Below, in pieces: positions 63,473 through 64,000 of a stretch of 64,000 nt of DNA. The stretch's first letter is position 1. Each line of letters starts with the position of its first letter. Both the position numbers and the translations under genes were made by a program. The DNA lies in contig NZ_CP156891.1 in the NCBI RefSeq assembly GCF_019249795.2, forward strand, positions 1,630,001 through 1,694,000. Reading direction: 5' to 3'. A model generated the notes under the pieces. The model ran no database searches. It had not been told where the DNA came from and worked only from the letters and a program-made list of their open reading frames with translations. This DNA comes from Segatella copri. GTDB taxonomy: Bacteria > Bacteroidota > Bacteroidia > Bacteroidales > Bacteroidaceae.

Positions 63473-64000
63473 TTATTTTTTCTTGCCCCAGAAGCTCTTG
63501 CTACCACTGACGCCAGAGTATACGATAGTCAACTTGCGAGGACTAGCCTCCCAGTCAACCTCACGCTGTACCTTGAGCTTGGTAGTACCGATGGTGAGTG
63601 TATTAGAAGAAGTATCAAAGTTCCATACCTTCACATTAGGCCAAGCCGTACCACCCGTCATTGAGCCGTCGGCATTGAGTGTAAATTCGGTGCTGACGCG
63701 CTGTTTGCCATACTCATAAGCGAGGTCGATACCTTCCCAAGTGCCAGCCAGTTCGCTAGCCTTGATAGCCACTTGTGGCACAGCGCCATAACGCTCAGGC
63801 ATGACAACAGGCCATCCGTTCTCATTCCACTTGATACTGCGCACGCCACCCATCATCAGGGCGTTGCTATAAGCATTTCCACCTACATTCTGTGGGAAAC
63901 GCTGCTGGGATACATAATACCAGTTGCCCGCGCCATCGTCGAAGACGGCACAGTGGCTGATGCCTACCCAACCATATCCCTGGCTGAACTTATAAGGATG
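63473..64000 (-). CDS. GH43 arabinanase with C-terminal domain (5' part beyond window)
   Basis: The frame is open from the right edge to TAA at 63473-63475 (176 codons). It begins inside the propeller (GYGWVGISHCAVFDDGAGNWYYVSQQ), passes GGVRSIKWNENGWPVVMPERYGA, the characteristic last-blade motif of extracellular endo-arabinanases, and ends in an all-beta C-terminal domain (ELAGTWEGIDLAYEYGKQ to SKSFWGKKK), like the AbnA C-terminal domain. The catalytic residues lie outside. It is probably the first gene of an operon with the GH43 at 62337. Confidence 0.85.
   Translation of the reverse strand, partial: HPYKFSQGYGWVGISHCAVFDDGAGNWYYVSQQRFPQNVGGNAYSNALMMGGVRSIKWNENGWPVVMPERYGAVPQVAIKASELAGTWEGIDLAYEYGKQRVSTEFTLNADGSMTGGTAWPNVKVWNFDTSSNTLTIGTTKLKVQREVDWEASPRKLTIVYSGVSGSKSFWGKKK

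Overview
The window is a chromosomal segment from a Bacteroidota gut bacterium, most likely Prevotella/Segatella (P. copri-like). Evidence: TAnnTTTG (-7) promoter boxes, usually TATCTTTG or TACTTTTG, in front of many genes; a SusC/SusD outer-membrane uptake operon with a DUF4302 lipoprotein; DUF4923, DUF3244 and DUF6377-type proteins; a eukaryote-type NADP isocitrate dehydrogenase; and lipoproteins throughout. Genus is an inference; phylum is well supported.

Layout. 0-5 kb: a truncated TPR/membrane regulator (runs off the left edge) divergent from a periplasmic GH3 beta-glucosidase, a DUF4923 protein, and an unannotated 38-codon ORF with its own promoter. 5-18 kb: housekeeping and envelope genes on both strands (M16 peptidase, MATE exporter, FKBP lipoprotein, glycyl-tRNA synthetase, topoisomerase IV-like subunit A, histidine phosphatase, CE2-like SGNH esterase) and a tRNA-Leu(UAG). 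18.4-30.9 kb: a potassium-uptake island: sigma-54 response regulator, a 31-aa unknown plus kdpF, kdpA, kdpB, kdpC, a TorF-like porin, a TrkH channel, a KdpD N-terminal sensor without kinase, and a separate histidine kinase. Both regulatory genes sit directly behind the end of an IS1380-family element and a third IS end follows the kinase; gene fragments lie at both margins. Two sigma-54 promoters (before kdpF and before trkH) each have a TTCTCA-N3-TGAGAA palindrome about 86-87 bp upstream, which I read as the operator set of this regulon.

31-45 kb: a hypothetical gene with tex, a small outer-membrane protein, a 0.5-kb nested inverted-repeat structure, a four-gene SusC/SusD/zinc metallohydrolase/DUF4302 operon, and a PhoR/PhoB-like two-component pair. 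45-56 kb: XRE regulator, icd, OmpA-like lipoprotein, purL, a split chromate transporter, and a GH51 arabinofuranosidase. 56-60.4 kb: an accessory cassette (TPR/HTH lipoprotein, DUF3244, a lipoprotein with a Gly-rich hydrophobic segment overlapping a 65-aa two-TM protein, a small beta-barrel) bracketed by two nearly identical 44-bp terminator repeats. 60.4-64 kb: an NCS2 purine permease, a repeat-packed intergenic region, and two GH43 arabinanase genes, the last cut by the right edge. GH51 plus the GH43 pair point to arabinan use, with the cassette and permease between them.

The strongest candidates for something under-described are the IS-rewired sigma-54 Kdp island, the nested inverted repeat at 34.4-34.9 kb with several intergenic arrays of 22- or 33-bp period, and the 58-59.5 kb lipoprotein/small membrane protein pair. 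All positions and translations were read by eye; no searches were run.
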